Below are positions 52,223 to 61,290 of a stretch of 64,000 nucleotides of DNA, one piece after another (the first letter of the stretch is position 1; each line of letters starts with the position of its first letter). Origin of the DNA: Pacificimonas sp036351775 (lineage in GTDB: Bacteria > Pseudomonadota > Alphaproteobacteria > Sphingomonadales > Sphingomonadaceae); contig JAZBPX010000028.1 in the NCBI GenBank assembly GCA_036351775.1, positions 1-64,000 on the forward strand, in the 5' to 3' direction. The position numbers were made by a program, and so were the translations under genes. The notes below the pieces were generated by a model, which ran no database searches, was not told the origin of the DNA, and saw only the letters and a program-made list of their open reading frames with translations.

Positions 52223-54067
52223 TCAGAGGTCACCAGCGGCGCTACGCCGCCCCTCGGCCAGTCCGGCCAATTCCTGTTCCAGCCGCGTCCTCTCCGTCGA
52301 GAGAAAAACACGCCGTTCGAATTCTTCTTCCGTGAGCCAATCTTCGCGCGCGCGAATTTCGGCCTGTTCAGCCTCAATCGTGGCGAGCGCCATAAGGTGC
52401 CCGGCCACGCAAGCCAAGTCTGCGGCCGCATCCGCGGCGGGCGTCCGGGGCCGCGTGAAACTGAAAGCCAGGCGATTGGATCGCCTGATGGTTTCCGCGA
52501 GCTGACCGAGCCCTCGCGCAGTGAGGTCGGTATGGAGCGCTGCCTTGTCAAGCTCCGGATCGTCGGCGACGGCGCGAAAAATCGCAGAGCGCAGGCGCGC
52601 GAGGTCGGGATCCGCAATGTCGAGCTCCGACAGGGGCTCGTCGGCATGGAGCGCGAGATCGGGGCGTTCGAGAAGGCCGGCGAAAAGCGCCATGAGCTCT
52701 CGTTCATAGGGGGATTTCTGTGCGGTCAGCTTCATCGCGCCCGATGCGCCGTGACGATAGCTGCTGTCGAAGCGCCGGTTGCCGCGATAGCCGCCGCTTT
52801 GCCGTTGCGGCTGGACGAGGGCGCGGAACCGTTTCGAGAACTCGCCGCGGTACAGGGAGGCGATCCCCTCGTCGGCGATCTCGCCAGCATGGGCGAAGAG
52901 GGACGAGCGCACCTGGGCCTGCCGTTCGGGCGTATCGAGGGGGACGCCCTCCGTTTCCAGCCGCCAGAGATGGTCGATCAGGCTTTCGGAGGCGTCGAGG
53001 AGTTTCTCGAAGGCGGCGGCGCCCGATGCGCGGACGAGGTCATCGGGATCCTGTCCGGTCGGCAGCATGGCGAAGCGGACGGACTTGCCGGGTTTGAGGA
53101 GCGGCAGGGCGCGCTGGGCGGCGCGGTGGGCGGCGCGGACGCCGGCAGCATCGCCGTCGAAGCAGAGGACGGGTTCGGGAGCGGCGCGCCAGGCGAGAGC
53201 GAGCTGGTCTTCGGTGAGCGCGGTGCCCATGGGAGCGACCGCTTCCTTGAAACCGACCTCGGCGAGAGCGATCACATCCATGTAGCCCTCAACGACGGCG
53301 AGGCGGGCGGACTTGCGGGCGGCGGGGCCTGCGCGGTTGTAGTTGTAGAGAAGGCGGCCCTTGTCGAAGAGAGGTCCGTCGGGACTATTTAAATACTTTG
53401 GTTCGCCGTCACCGAAGATGCGGCCGCCAAATCCTACAGTGCGGCCGCGCGGGTCGAGAATAGGAAACATGATGCGCCCGCGGAAGCGGTCATAGGGGTC
53501 GCGGCCCTCGTCCTCCGGCTGGATGAGGAGACCGGCGGCTATCAGCTTGTCGCGGGCCGCGTCGACGGCGCTTTCGATGAGGTTGCGGCCATCGGGGACG
53601 AAGCCGATGCCGAACTGTCGGATCGTTTCCGGCGACAGGCCGCGGTCTGCGAGGTAGCGGCGGGCGGGTGCGCCCGCCTCCTCGTGCAGCTTCTTCTGGA
53701 ACCAGTCGGACGCGGCGGCGGCGACATCGTGGAGCCCCTGCGCCGCCCTTGCGCGCTGCCGCGATTCCCGCGTTTCCTCCGGCATCTGGAGGCCCGCCTG
53801 CGCGGCGAGCGTTTCCACGGCGTCTCTGAACTCCATGCCCTCCTGATCGATCAGGAAGGAAATGACATCTCCGTGCGCCCCGCAGCCGAAGCAGTGGTAG
53901 AAGGCCTTGTCATCATTGACGTAAAAGCTGGGCGTCTTCTCGTTGTGGAAGGGGCAGCACGCCTTGAACTCGCGGCCCGCCCGGATCAGCTTCACACGCT
54001 GCCCGACGATGTCCGAGGCCGCGACGCGGGCGCGAATCTCGTCGAGGAAGGCGGGGGGGATGGTCAC
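52223..54067 (-). CDS. dnaG: DNA primase DnaG
   Basis: A 614-residue RNA primer polymerase of the replication fork. GTG at 54067 (VTIPPAFLDEIRARVAASD) is chosen; a longer upstream frame is not conserved. The CHC2 zinc finger (ACCPFHNEKTPSFYV, then HCFGCGAHGD), toprim core (VVEGYMDVIAL; LCFDGDAAGVRAA) and a C-terminal DnaB-interaction part are in order. It is transcribed away from the hemerythrin gene. Confidence 0.96.
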   Translation of the reverse strand: MTIPPAFLDEIRARVAASDIVGQRVKLIRAGREFKACCPFHNEKTPSFYVNDDKAFYHCFGCGAHGDVISFLIDQEGMEFRDAVETLAAQAGLQMPEETRESRQRARAAQGLHDVAAAASDWFQKKLHEEAGAPARRYLADRGLSPETIRQFGIGFVPDGRNLIESAVDAARDKLIAAGLLIQPEDEGRDPYDRFRGRIMFPILDPRGRTVGFGGRIFGDGEPKYLNSPDGPLFDKGRLLYNYNRAGPAARKSARLAVVEGYMDVIALAEVGFKEAVAPMGTALTEDQLALAWRAAPEPVLCFDGDAAGVRAAHRAAQRALPLLKPGKSVRFAMLPTGQDPDDLVRASGAAAFEKLLDASESLIDHLWRLETEGVPLDTPERQAQVRSSLFAHAGEIADEGIASLYRGEFSKRFRALVQPQRQSGGYRGNRRFDSSYRHGASGAMKLTAQKSPYERELMALFAGLLERPDLALHADEPLSELDIADPDLARLRSAIFRAVADDPELDKAALHTDLTARGLGQLAETIRRSNRLAFSFTRPRTPAADAAADLACVAGHLMALATIEAEQAEIRAREDWLTEEEFERRVFLSTERTRLEQELAGLAEGRRSAAGDL

Positions 54068-54187
54068 GCCCCGGTTCGCTCCCCGCCATAGGGGCGACGA
54101 CTTCCGAAAGCCGGTTTTTTTCGATCTCCGGCAACAAGGCGGCTCCTCGTGCGTTCGCAAGATGGGCAATGATCGCGGAGAATTAAC

Positions 54188-54781
54188 ATGAATCAATCAC
54201 TTACCGGCCATCATGGTACCGATCACAGCGACCGGTTCGGCGGGATCGGCAGCACCGCCCTCCTGAGCGGGGCCGTGGGCTTCGGCCTTGGCGTTGCCGC
54301 GATGCTCGGCCGACGCGTTGCCGTACAGGCACCAACGATGGCTGCTGGCGACTGGCTCGACGGGCTGAAGCGGGAACATAAGATGACGTTAGGCCTGCTG
54401 GACGCCCTGGAACAGACCGGACCGGACGAGACGAAGAAACGCGCAGCGCTGCTTTTCCAGCTTCAGCACGCGCTCGGCAAGCATGCTGTGCAGGAAGAAG
54501 ACATCATTTACTGCGCCGTGCGGGACCATGGGGCGAGCGACCAGGCCGACGACCTGAACCACGACCATGGCTATGTGAAACAGCATCTCTACGACCTTGA
54601 GCAGATGGACAAGGGCGATCCGCAGTTCGCCGATAAGGTCCGGGAGCTTCGCTCTCTGATCAAGGAGCATGTCGAGCGCGAGGAGACCGACGTGCTGGCC
54701 AAGCTGCATTCCCAGTTAAGCGACGACCAGAACCGGGCCCTGACCCGGCGCATGAACCGCGAGGGCATGAAGGTGGGCTGA
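54188..54781 (+). CDS. Hemerythrin HHE-domain protein with N-terminal anchor
   Basis: A 197-residue protein with a glycine-rich hydrophobic segment (TALLSGAVGFGLGVAAML, about residues 23-40) and one HHE four-helix bundle. Likely iron ligands are in LKREHKMTLG, LGKHAVQEEDIIY, LNHDHGYVKQH and LIKEHVEREE. Such proteins bind oxygen or nitric oxide or store diiron. It is inserted, on the opposite strand, between yqeY and dnaG, which are often neighbours. Confidence 0.85.
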   Translation: MNQSLTGHHGTDHSDRFGGIGSTALLSGAVGFGLGVAAMLGRRVAVQAPTMAAGDWLDGLKREHKMTLGLLDALEQTGPDETKKRAALLFQLQHALGKHAVQEEDIIYCAVRDHGASDQADDLNHDHGYVKQHLYDLEQMDKGDPQFADKVRELRSLIKEHVEREETDVLAKLHSQLSDDQNRALTRRMNREGMKVG

Positions 54782-54843
54782 TCGGGCCACGCCGATCACC
54801 CTCACCAACTGCGACTAGGCGGCAGGCCGCCAAGTCTTTGTAT

Positions 54844-54864
54844 CCTCTCCCGTCAAGGGAGAGG
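54844..54864. terminator. Bidirectional hairpin between hemerythrin and yqeY genes
   Basis: CCTCTCCC pairs perfectly with GGGAGAGG around GTCAA. The genes on the two sides converge here. No strong T tract follows in either direction. A related imperfect hairpin lies at 56683-56703. Confidence 0.5.
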
Positions 54865-54868
54865 GGCG

Positions 54869-55327
54869 TCATGCGCCTGCTGTCAGCTCCTGTTTCACCA
54901 TGGCGCTGGCGGCCTTCATGTCTAGCTGGCCGGCGAAGCGGTCCTTCAGGAGGGTCATGACGCGGCCCATGTCCTTGGGGCCCTCGGCGCCGGTTTCGGC
55001 GATGGCCTTGCGAACCTCCGCCTGCGCTTCGGACGCGGCCATCTGCTGGGGCATGAACTCCTCGATCACGGACAGCTCGAAGCGTTCCTTGTCGGCAAGT
55101 TCCGTGCGGCCTGCCTCGTCGTACATGGCGATGGATTCGCGGCGCTGTTTCGCCATTTTCGTCAGGACGTCGGCCACCAGCGGATCATCGCCATTGTTGG
55201 CACCGACCATGGTGTCGATCTCCTTCTTCTTCACGTCCGAGATGATGAGGCGGATGGCTGCGACGCGCGCCTTGTCGCCGCCCTTCATCGCGGCGATCTG
55301 CGCGGCCTTTAGCTGGTCCCGGATCAT
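54869..55327 (-). CDS. GatB/YqeY-domain protein
   Basis: A 152-residue protein from the ATG at 55327 (MIRDQLKAAQIAAMKGGDK), with GGAG site nearby; the longer open frame overlapping carA's leader is spurious. The YqeY fold, similar to the tail domain of GatB, shows IRLIISDVKKKEID, VIEEFMPQQM and DMGRVMTLLKDRFAGQLDMKAASAMVKQ. A tRNA-linked role has been proposed for the family. In many alphaproteobacteria it lies close to carA and dnaG. Confidence 0.92.
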   Translation of the reverse strand: MIRDQLKAAQIAAMKGGDKARVAAIRLIISDVKKKEIDTMVGANNGDDPLVADVLTKMAKQRRESIAMYDEAGRTELADKERFELSVIEEFMPQQMAASEAQAEVRKAIAETGAEGPKDMGRVMTLLKDRFAGQLDMKAASAMVKQELTAGA

Positions 55328-55398
55328 GAGCTGGGCTCCGTTTGCATGGATGTTGTTTCTGCTGTGCAGATAGGGGCGCGGTTTCGGCTTTAACAGAA

Positions 55399-55427
55399 TT
55401 GACGCGAATCCCTCCTGTCCATACGAG
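55399..55427 (+). promoter_or_regulatory. Candidate carA promoter
   Basis: TTGACG (55399-55404) and TACGAG (55422-55427) are spaced by 17 bases. Two GANTC sites, 55406 and 55447, lie in the same leader. It sits in the 151-base divergent gap with yqeY. Confidence 0.4.
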
Positions 55428-55478
55428 GGCCGCTTAGCCGACATTCGAATCTTCCCCCGAGCAGGAGCGCCCCCGAGC

Positions 55479-56636
55479 GTGGCCCCATCCGACAACGCGC
55501 GCGTGCCCGAAGGAGCGACGGGCGCGCTGATTCTGGCAAGCGGCGAGGTCATCTGGGGGCGGGGGTTCGGCGCGGCGGGCCATGCGGTCGGCGAGGTGTG
55601 CTTCAACACCGCCATGACCGGCTATCAGGAGATCATGACCGACCCGAGCTATGCCGGGCAGATCGTTACCTTCACCTTTCCCCATATCGGCAACGTTGGC
55701 GTCAACGAGGAGGATGTGGAGGCGGACACGCCGCATGCCCTCGGCTGCGTGGTGCGCGAGGATGTGACCGAACCGTCCAATTTCCGGTCCGTGGGGCGCT
55801 ATGACGAGTGGCTGAAGGCGAATGGCCGCATCGGGCTGGCGGGCGTCGATACCCGCGCGTTGACGCGGCGGATCCGGGAGGCTGGTGCGCCGAATGCCGT
55901 GATCGCCCATGCGCCGGGCGGTGCATTCGACCTGGACGCGCTGGTGAAGGCGGCGCAGGGGTGGAGCGGTCTGGAAGGTCTCGATCTGGCGAAGGACGTG
56001 ACGCGGTCGGAGACCGGCGGCTGGAACGGCGGGGCGTGGCAGCTGGGCGAAGGGTTCGGCGAGGGGCCGGCGGACGGGCCGCATGTTGTCGCCGTCGACT
56101 ATGGCACGAAGAAGAACATCCTGCGGCGGCTGGTGAATGCCGGGGCGCGGGTGACGGTGGTGCCGGCGGGCGCGGGCTTTGACGAGATCATGGCGCTGAA
56201 GCCGGACGGCGTGTTCCTGTCGAACGGGCCGGGCGATCCGGCGGCGACGGGCGACTATGCGATCCCGGTGATCCGGCAGCTATTGGAGGCGGATATGCCG
56301 ATCTTCGGCATTTGCCTGGGGCATCAGCTGCTGGGGCTGGCTGCGGGCGCGAAGACGGCGAAGATGTTCCAGGGCCACCGCGGCGCGAACCACCCGGTGC
56401 AGCGGCTGTCCGACGGCCGCGTCGAAATCACGAGCATGAACCACGGCTTCGCGGTCGACGGCGATAGCCTGCCCGAAGGCGTGACGCCGACGCATGTCAG
56501 CCTGTTCGACGGGACTTTGTGCGGGATCGAACTGGACGGCGGGCGCGCGTTCGGGGTGCAGTACCACCCGGAAGCAAGCCCCGGCCCGATGGACAGCGAT
56601 TACCTGTTTCGGAAGTTTGTGGGGGGGCTGGGGTGA
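55479..56636 (+). CDS. carA: Carbamoyl-phosphate synthase small subunit CarA
   Basis: A 385-residue glutamine amidotransferase providing ammonia for CarB in arginine and pyrimidine synthesis. The start is GTG at 55479 (APSDNARVPEGATGALIL). The CarA-specific N-domain (GEVCFNTAMTGYQEIMTDPSYAGQI) and the class I amidotransferase triad, cysteine in GICLGHQLLG, histidine and glutamate in YHPEASPGP, are intact. carB lies downstream past an inserted vapBC pair. Confidence 0.97.
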   Translation: MAPSDNARVPEGATGALILASGEVIWGRGFGAAGHAVGEVCFNTAMTGYQEIMTDPSYAGQIVTFTFPHIGNVGVNEEDVEADTPHALGCVVREDVTEPSNFRSVGRYDEWLKANGRIGLAGVDTRALTRRIREAGAPNAVIAHAPGGAFDLDALVKAAQGWSGLEGLDLAKDVTRSETGGWNGGAWQLGEGFGEGPADGPHVVAVDYGTKKNILRRLVNAGARVTVVPAGAGFDEIMALKPDGVFLSNGPGDPAATGDYAIPVIRQLLEADMPIFGICLGHQLLGLAAGAKTAKMFQGHRGANHPVQRLSDGRVEITSMNHGFAVDGDSLPEGVTPTHVSLFDGTLCGIELDGGRAFGVQYHPEASPGPMDSDYLFRKFVGGLG

Positions 56637-56682
56637 GTCCCGTTCCCATTCCGCTTGCCTGCTGGCGGACAAGGCTCCGTAT

Positions 56683-56703
56683 CCTCTACCCAGCGGGAAG
56701 AGG
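56683..56703. terminator. Imperfect hairpin between carA and vapC
   Basis: CCTCT-A-CCC faces GGG-A-AGAGG around AGC, with one A/A mismatch. The sequence around it resembles 54844-54864, suggesting one repeat family placed in two convergent gaps. It follows carA by 46 bases. Confidence 0.45.
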
Positions 56704-56724
56704 GTAGCGGCGTGATCTTCACGG

Positions 56725-57141
56725 CTAGTCCTTCCAAGGGTTCACGATCTCCACGCCCGTGGGTTCGAAATCCTTTACGTTTCTCGTTGCAACGACTGCG
56801 TGGCGCGAGATGGCGATGGCGGCGATCTGGCAATCGATTTCGGGTAGGCGGCGGCCGGTCTCTCGTTTGGCCCGCGCCTGAAGCCAGCCATGGGTATCTG
56901 CGGCGGCCGTGTCGAACGGCAATATGCTCGGCTCATACTCATGCCGGATCACGGCGATGGCATTCGTCAGATGCATCTGGCTGCGATGATCGGTCATCAG
57001 TTCGATGCCATAGGCAAATTCGGCGAGGGTTAGGGTCGTCAGATATATCTGTGCCTCTCGTTCGCGAAGCCACGCGCGAACACGCTCGCTGCCGTTTGGG
57101 CGGACGAGCTGGCTCATCACATTGGTGTCGGCGACGATCAT
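56725..57141 (-). CDS. vapC: VapC/FitB-type PIN-domain ribonuclease toxin
   Basis: A 138-residue PIN domain, presumed to cut tRNA or mRNA when free of its antitoxin. Acidic site residues are D5 (VADTN), E41 (LAEFAYGIE) and D103 (EIDCQIAAIA), with D124 in NVKDFEPTGVEIVNPW. It overlaps vapB by ATGA. The pair is inserted against transcription between carA and carB. The closest named relative is FitB of Neisseria. Confidence 0.9.
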   Translation of the reverse strand: MIVADTNVMSQLVRPNGSERVRAWLREREAQIYLTTLTLAEFAYGIELMTDHRSQMHLTNAIAVIRHEYEPSILPFDTAAADTHGWLQARAKRETGRRLPEIDCQIAAIAISRHAVVATRNVKDFEPTGVEIVNPWKD

Positions 57142-57407
57142 TCGAAGGGCGAGGGCCGCCCCTCGACCCGCCGTTCGGGCAGTTCCATGTCGAAACCGGG
57201 ACGGGTAATCCGAGCAAGGTAGCTGACGACCGACTCGCCTGGCCGCGGCGCATAGCCCGCCGGGTATTTCTCGACATTGTCGCGGGCGAGATTGCGGCGA
57301 AGAATGTGACGCGCTTCGGCTTCCATCGATCTGCCGGTTTCAGCGGCGCGCCTGCGAAGCTGCGCCTTCATCTCGTCATCGATTTTCCTGATCGTAATCG
57401 CGTTCAC
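57138..57407 (-). CDS. vapB: FitA/VapB-type ribbon-helix-helix antitoxin
   Basis: An 89-residue protein with an N-terminal RHH motif (AITIRKIDDEMKAQLRRRAAETGRSMEAEARHIL), as in FitA and plasmid-stability StbC proteins, and a C-terminal tail binding the toxin. It probably represses its own promoter through the CATTG inverted repeat in the short gap before carB. Confidence 0.88.
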   Translation of the reverse strand: MNAITIRKIDDEMKAQLRRRAAETGRSMEAEARHILRRNLARDNVEKYPAGYAPRPGESVVSYLARITRPGFDMELPERRVEGRPSPFE

Positions 57408-57430
57408 GATGCCAAATCCAGAATGATTGC

Positions 57431-57444
57431 ATTGCCATCAATGT
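57431..57444. promoter_or_regulatory. Inverted repeat in the vapB-carB divergent gap
   Basis: CATTG-CCAT-CAATG (57431-57444) lies between the vapB start (57407) and the carB start (57468). RHH antitoxins bind such short inverted repeats, so it may also affect carB. Confidence 0.4.
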
Positions 57445-57467
57445 ATGCAGTGAAAGCAGCCTAGTCC

Positions 57468-60400
57468 ATGCCTAAACGTACCGACATCGACGCCATCCTC
57501 ATCATTGGCGCGGGGCCGATTATTATCGGGCAGGCTTGCGAGTTCGATTATTCGGGGACGCAGGCGTGCAAGGCGCTGAGGGAGGAGGGGTACCGGATCG
57601 TCCTCGTCAACTCCAACCCGGCGACGATCATGACCGATCCGGAAATGGCGGACGCGACCTATGTGGAGCCGATCACGCCGGATATCGTCGCCAAGGTCAT
57701 CAAGAAGGAGCAGGCCGCGCATCCGGGCGAGACGATGGCTGTCCTACCGACGATGGGCGGGCAGACTGCCCTTAATACCGCGCTGGCGCTGGCGCAGGAC
57801 GGGACGCTGGACCGGCTGGGCGTCGAGCTGATCGGCGCGAATGCCGAAGCCATCGACAAGGCGGAGGACCGGCTGAAATTCCGCCGGGCGATGGACAAGA
57901 TCGGGCTGGAAAGTCCGAAGTCGGAGATCGCGCATACGCTGGACGAGGCGATGGCGGCGCTGGAGACAGTCGGCCTGCCGACGATCATCCGCCCCTCCTT
58001 CACCATGGGCGGCACGGGCGGCGGGATTGCCTATAACAAGGAGGATTTCCGCGCAATCGTGCGGGGCGGGCTGGATGCGTCGCCGACGACCGAGGTTCTG
58101 ATCGAGGAGAGCGTCCTCGGCTGGAAGGAATATGAGATGGAGGTGGTGCGCGACCGCGCGGACAACGCCATCATCATCTGTTCGATCGAGAATGTCGATC
58201 CGATGGGCGTGCATACGGGCGACAGCGTGACAGTGGCCCCGGCGCTGACCCTGACCGACAAGGAATATCAGATCATGCGCTCCGCCAGCATCGCGGTGCT
58301 GCGCGAGATCGGCGTCGAGACGGGCGGATCGAACGTGCAGTTCGCTGTGAACCCCGCGGACGGGCGGCTGGTGGTGATCGAGATGAACCCGCGCGTGTCG
58401 CGGTCGTCGGCGCTGGCATCGAAGGCGACGGGCTTTCCGATCGCGAAGGTCGCGGCGAAGCTGGCCGTGGGCTACACGCTCGACGAGATCGAGAACGACA
58501 TTACCGGCGCGACGCCCGCCAGTTTCGAGCCGACCATCGACTATGTGGTGACGAAAATCCCGCGCTTTGCGTTCGAGAAATTCCGCGGCGCGAATGACGG
58601 CCTGTCGACGGCGATGAAGTCGGTTGGCGAGGTGATGGCCATCGGGCGCAGCTTCTCGGAGAGTTTGCAGAAGGCGCTGCGGGGCCTCGAGACGGGGCTG
58701 TCGGGTCTCGATCCGCAGCCGGAGCTGGAGCTGGAGGGGCTGGGGGGTATCGCCTACCGCCTTGCGAACCCGAAGCCCGACCGGCTGCTGGTGGTGGCCG
58801 AGGCGATGCGGCGCGGGATCGACGACGCGGAAATCCACCGCCTGTCGCGCTACGACCCGTGGTTCCTGGCGCGCATCCGTGAGATTGTGGACGCCGAGGC
58901 CGAGGTGGCCGAGAAGGGCTTGCCGACGGAGCGGGCGCGCTTTCGCAAGCTGAAGGCTATGGGCTTTGCCGATGCGCGGCTGGCGGCGCTGACGGGTGAG
59001 AGCGAGGACGGCGTGCGGGCGAAGCGCCACGCGCTGAACGTGCGGCCGGTCTTCAAGCGGATCGATACCTGCGCGGCTGAGTTCGCGGCCAAGACGCCCT
59101 ACATGTATTCGACCTACGAAGCGCCGCTGTTCGGTGAGCCGGAGGACGAGGCGGAGCCGACGGAGCGTACGAAGGTCGTGATCCTCGGCGGCGGGCCGAA
59201 CCGGATCGGGCAGGGCATCGAGTTCGACTATTGCTGCTGCCACGCCGCCTTCGCGCTTGAAGAGGCGGGTTATGAGACGGTCATGGTCAATTGCAATCCC
59301 GAAACGGTTTCAACGGACTACGATACGTCCGACCGGCTTTATTTCGAGCCGCTGACGGCCGAGGACGTGCTGGAAGTTCTGGCGAAGGAACAGGAGGCGG
59401 GCACGCTGCACGGGGTGATCGTGCAGTTTGGCGGGCAGACGCCGCTGAAGCTGGCCCCGGCGCTGGAAAAGGCGGGCATTCCCATCCTCGGCACGCCGCC
59501 GTCCGCCATCGACGAGGCGGAGGACCGGGAGCGGTTCGCAGCGCTGGTCGAGCGGCTGGGCCTGAAGCAGCCCGCAAATGGTACGGCCCGGAGCCTGGAA
59601 GAGGCGCTGCGTGAGGCGGAGCGGGTCGGCTATCCGGTGCTGCTGCGGCCATCGAACGTGCTTGGCGGGCGCGGCATGGAGGTGGTGGACTCGGCCAAGC
59701 AGCTGGAAGCCTATATCCAGACGGCTGTCGACGTCTCTGACGGCGCGCCGGTGCTGGTCGATCAGTATCTGCGCGATGCGATCGAGGTGGATGTCGATGC
59801 GCTGTGCGACGGTGAAGCTGTGCATGTCGCGGGCGTGTTGCAGCATATCGAGGAGGCCGGGGTTCATTCGGGCGACAGTGCCTGCTCGATCCCGCCCTAC
59901 ACGCTGTCGGGCGAGATCATCGCCGAGATCGAGCGCCAGACCGAAGCGCTGGCGCTGGCGCTGGGCGTGCGCGGCCTGATGAACGTGCAATATGCCGTGA
60001 AGGGCGAAGGGGTCTACTTGATCGAGGTGAACCCGCGCGCGAGCCGCACGGTGCCCTTCGTCGCGAAGGCGAAGGGGGCGGCGATTGCGAAGATTGCCGC
60101 GCGCCTGATGGCAGGGGCGGTGCTGTCCGACTTTGAAATGCCGCCGCGTTCCACGAAGCATATCGCCGTGAAAGAAGCGATTTTTCCGTGGGGCCGCTTC
60201 CCCGGAACCGACCCTGTCCTTGGTCCTGAGATGAAATCGACCGGCGAGGTGATGGGCATCGACATGGACTTCGCGACTGCCTTTGCGAAGTCGCAGATGG
60301 CCGTGCAGACGACCCTGCCGCAGTCTGGCTGTGTGTTCGTGTCGGTGAAGGATAGCGACAAGCCGCAGATCCTGCCGGCCGCGCGGCATCTGGTCGACCT

Positions 60401-60725
60401 GGGCTTCGCGCTGGTCGCAACGGGCGGTACGGCGGACTATTTGGCAGCGGAGGGACTGAACGTTCGGAAGGTCAACAAGGTACTGGAGGGCAGCCCGCAT
60501 ATCGTCGACCTCATAAAGAATGGCGAGATCGACCTGGTGTTCAACACGACTGAGGGCGCCCAGTCGCTGAAGGATTCAAAGTCGATCCGCTCGTCTGCGG
60601 TAGAGGGACGCATCCCCTATTACACGACCGCGGCGGCGAGCCGGGCGGCGGTGGAAGCGATTGCCGTTCTGCGCGACCGCCCCCTTGAAGTCCGCTCGCT
60701 ACAATCCTACTATTCTGCGGCCTGA
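57468..60725 (+). CDS. carB: Carbamoyl-phosphate synthase large subunit CarB
   Basis: A 1085-residue two-step ATP enzyme making carbamoyl phosphate. It has duplicated ATP-grasp halves: the first with LIIGAGPIIIGQACEFDYSG and IRPSFTMGGTGGGIAYN, the second with VILGGGPNRIGQGIEFDYC and LLRPSNVLGGRGMEVV. The C-terminal MGS-like allosteric domain (FVSVKDSDKPQILPAARHL; TGGTADYLAAEGL; LKDSKSIRSSAVEGRIPYYTT) follows. Standard length; ATG start with no strong ribosome site. Confidence 0.98.
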   Translation: MPKRTDIDAILIIGAGPIIIGQACEFDYSGTQACKALREEGYRIVLVNSNPATIMTDPEMADATYVEPITPDIVAKVIKKEQAAHPGETMAVLPTMGGQTALNTALALAQDGTLDRLGVELIGANAEAIDKAEDRLKFRRAMDKIGLESPKSEIAHTLDEAMAALETVGLPTIIRPSFTMGGTGGGIAYNKEDFRAIVRGGLDASPTTEVLIEESVLGWKEYEMEVVRDRADNAIIICSIENVDPMGVHTGDSVTVAPALTLTDKEYQIMRSASIAVLREIGVETGGSNVQFAVNPADGRLVVIEMNPRVSRSSALASKATGFPIAKVAAKLAVGYTLDEIENDITGATPASFEPTIDYVVTKIPRFAFEKFRGANDGLSTAMKSVGEVMAIGRSFSESLQKALRGLETGLSGLDPQPELELEGLGGIAYRLANPKPDRLLVVAEAMRRGIDDAEIHRLSRYDPWFLARIREIVDAEAEVAEKGLPTERARFRKLKAMGFADARLAALTGESEDGVRAKRHALNVRPVFKRIDTCAAEFAAKTPYMYSTYEAPLFGEPEDEAEPTERTKVVILGGGPNRIGQGIEFDYCCCHAAFALEEAGYETVMVNCNPETVSTDYDTSDRLYFEPLTAEDVLEVLAKEQEAGTLHGVIVQFGGQTPLKLAPALEKAGIPILGTPPSAIDEAEDRERFAALVERLGLKQPANGTARSLEEALREAERVGYPVLLRPSNVLGGRGMEVVDSAKQLEAYIQTAVDVSDGAPVLVDQYLRDAIEVDVDALCDGEAVHVAGVLQHIEEAGVHSGDSACSIPPYTLSGEIIAEIERQTEALALALGVRGLMNVQYAVKGEGVYLIEVNPRASRTVPFVAKAKGAAIAKIAARLMAGAVLSDFEMPPRSTKHIAVKEAIFPWGRFPGTDPVLGPEMKSTGEVMGIDMDFATAFAKSQMAVQTTLPQSGCVFVSVKDSDKPQILPAARHLVDLGFALVATGGTADYLAAEGLNVRKVNKVLEGSPHIVDLIKNGEIDLVFNTTEGAQSLKDSKSIRSSAVEGRIPYYTTAAASRAAVEAIAVLRDRPLEVRSLQSYYSAA

Positions 60726-60810
60726 AATTTCCGACAGGACTGGCTGGGGGATCGTCGCCTAGGGGCGGCGGGAGACAGCTTTTCGCTGTTCACATGATAA
60801 GGATTGAAAG

Positions 60811-61290
60811 ATGGCGACGCTGGAAAAGCTGCCCATGCTGCGGGAGGGTTATGACCGCATGCAGGCAGAACTGACGAAGCTGAGAAACAAGGACCGGCAC
60901 GAGGTCGTGGACGCGATCGAGGAAGCGCGCGCGCATGGCGACCTGTCCGAAAATGCCGAATATCACGCGGCGAAGGAACGCCAGGGGCAGATCGAAGCCA
61001 CGATCACCGATCTGGAGGACCGGATCAGCCGCGCGCAGATTATCGACCCAACCGAGCTGTCGGGCGAGAAGATCGTGTTCGGCGCGACCGTGACGCTGCT
61101 GGACGAGGACGATCAGCAGAAGGTCTACCAGATCGTCGGCCCCTATGAGGCAGACGCGAAGCATGGGCGTATCTCCTACACCTCTCCGCTCGGCCAGGCG
61201 CTGATCGGACGGCGCGAGGGCGACGAGGTCGAGGTGGTGACCCCCTCGGGCGAAAAATATTACGAAATCAGCGAGATTGCGTTCAAGTAA
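60811..61290 (+). CDS. greA: Transcript cleavage factor GreA
   Basis: A 159-residue factor rescuing backtracked RNA polymerase by stimulating cleavage of the 3' RNA end. The N-terminal coiled coil contains the LRNKDRHEVVDAIEEARAHGDLSENAEYHAAKE pattern, with the acidic tip D-L-S-E-N-A-E. The C-terminal domain ends SPLGQALIGRREGDEVEVVTPSGEKYYEI. It overlaps the following rhomboid start by 14 bases. carB-greA is a common neighbour pair. Confidence 0.96.
   Translation: MATLEKLPMLREGYDRMQAELTKLRNKDRHEVVDAIEEARAHGDLSENAEYHAAKERQGQIEATITDLEDRISRAQIIDPTELSGEKIVFGATVTLLDEDDQQKVYQIVGPYEADAKHGRISYTSPLGQALIGRREGDEVEVVTPSGEKYYEISEIAFK

Noticed and set aside
57744..59243. A 499-codon minus-strand frame
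   Set aside because: It is antisense to carB, with no recognisable domains and Arg/His-rich composition typical of shadows.
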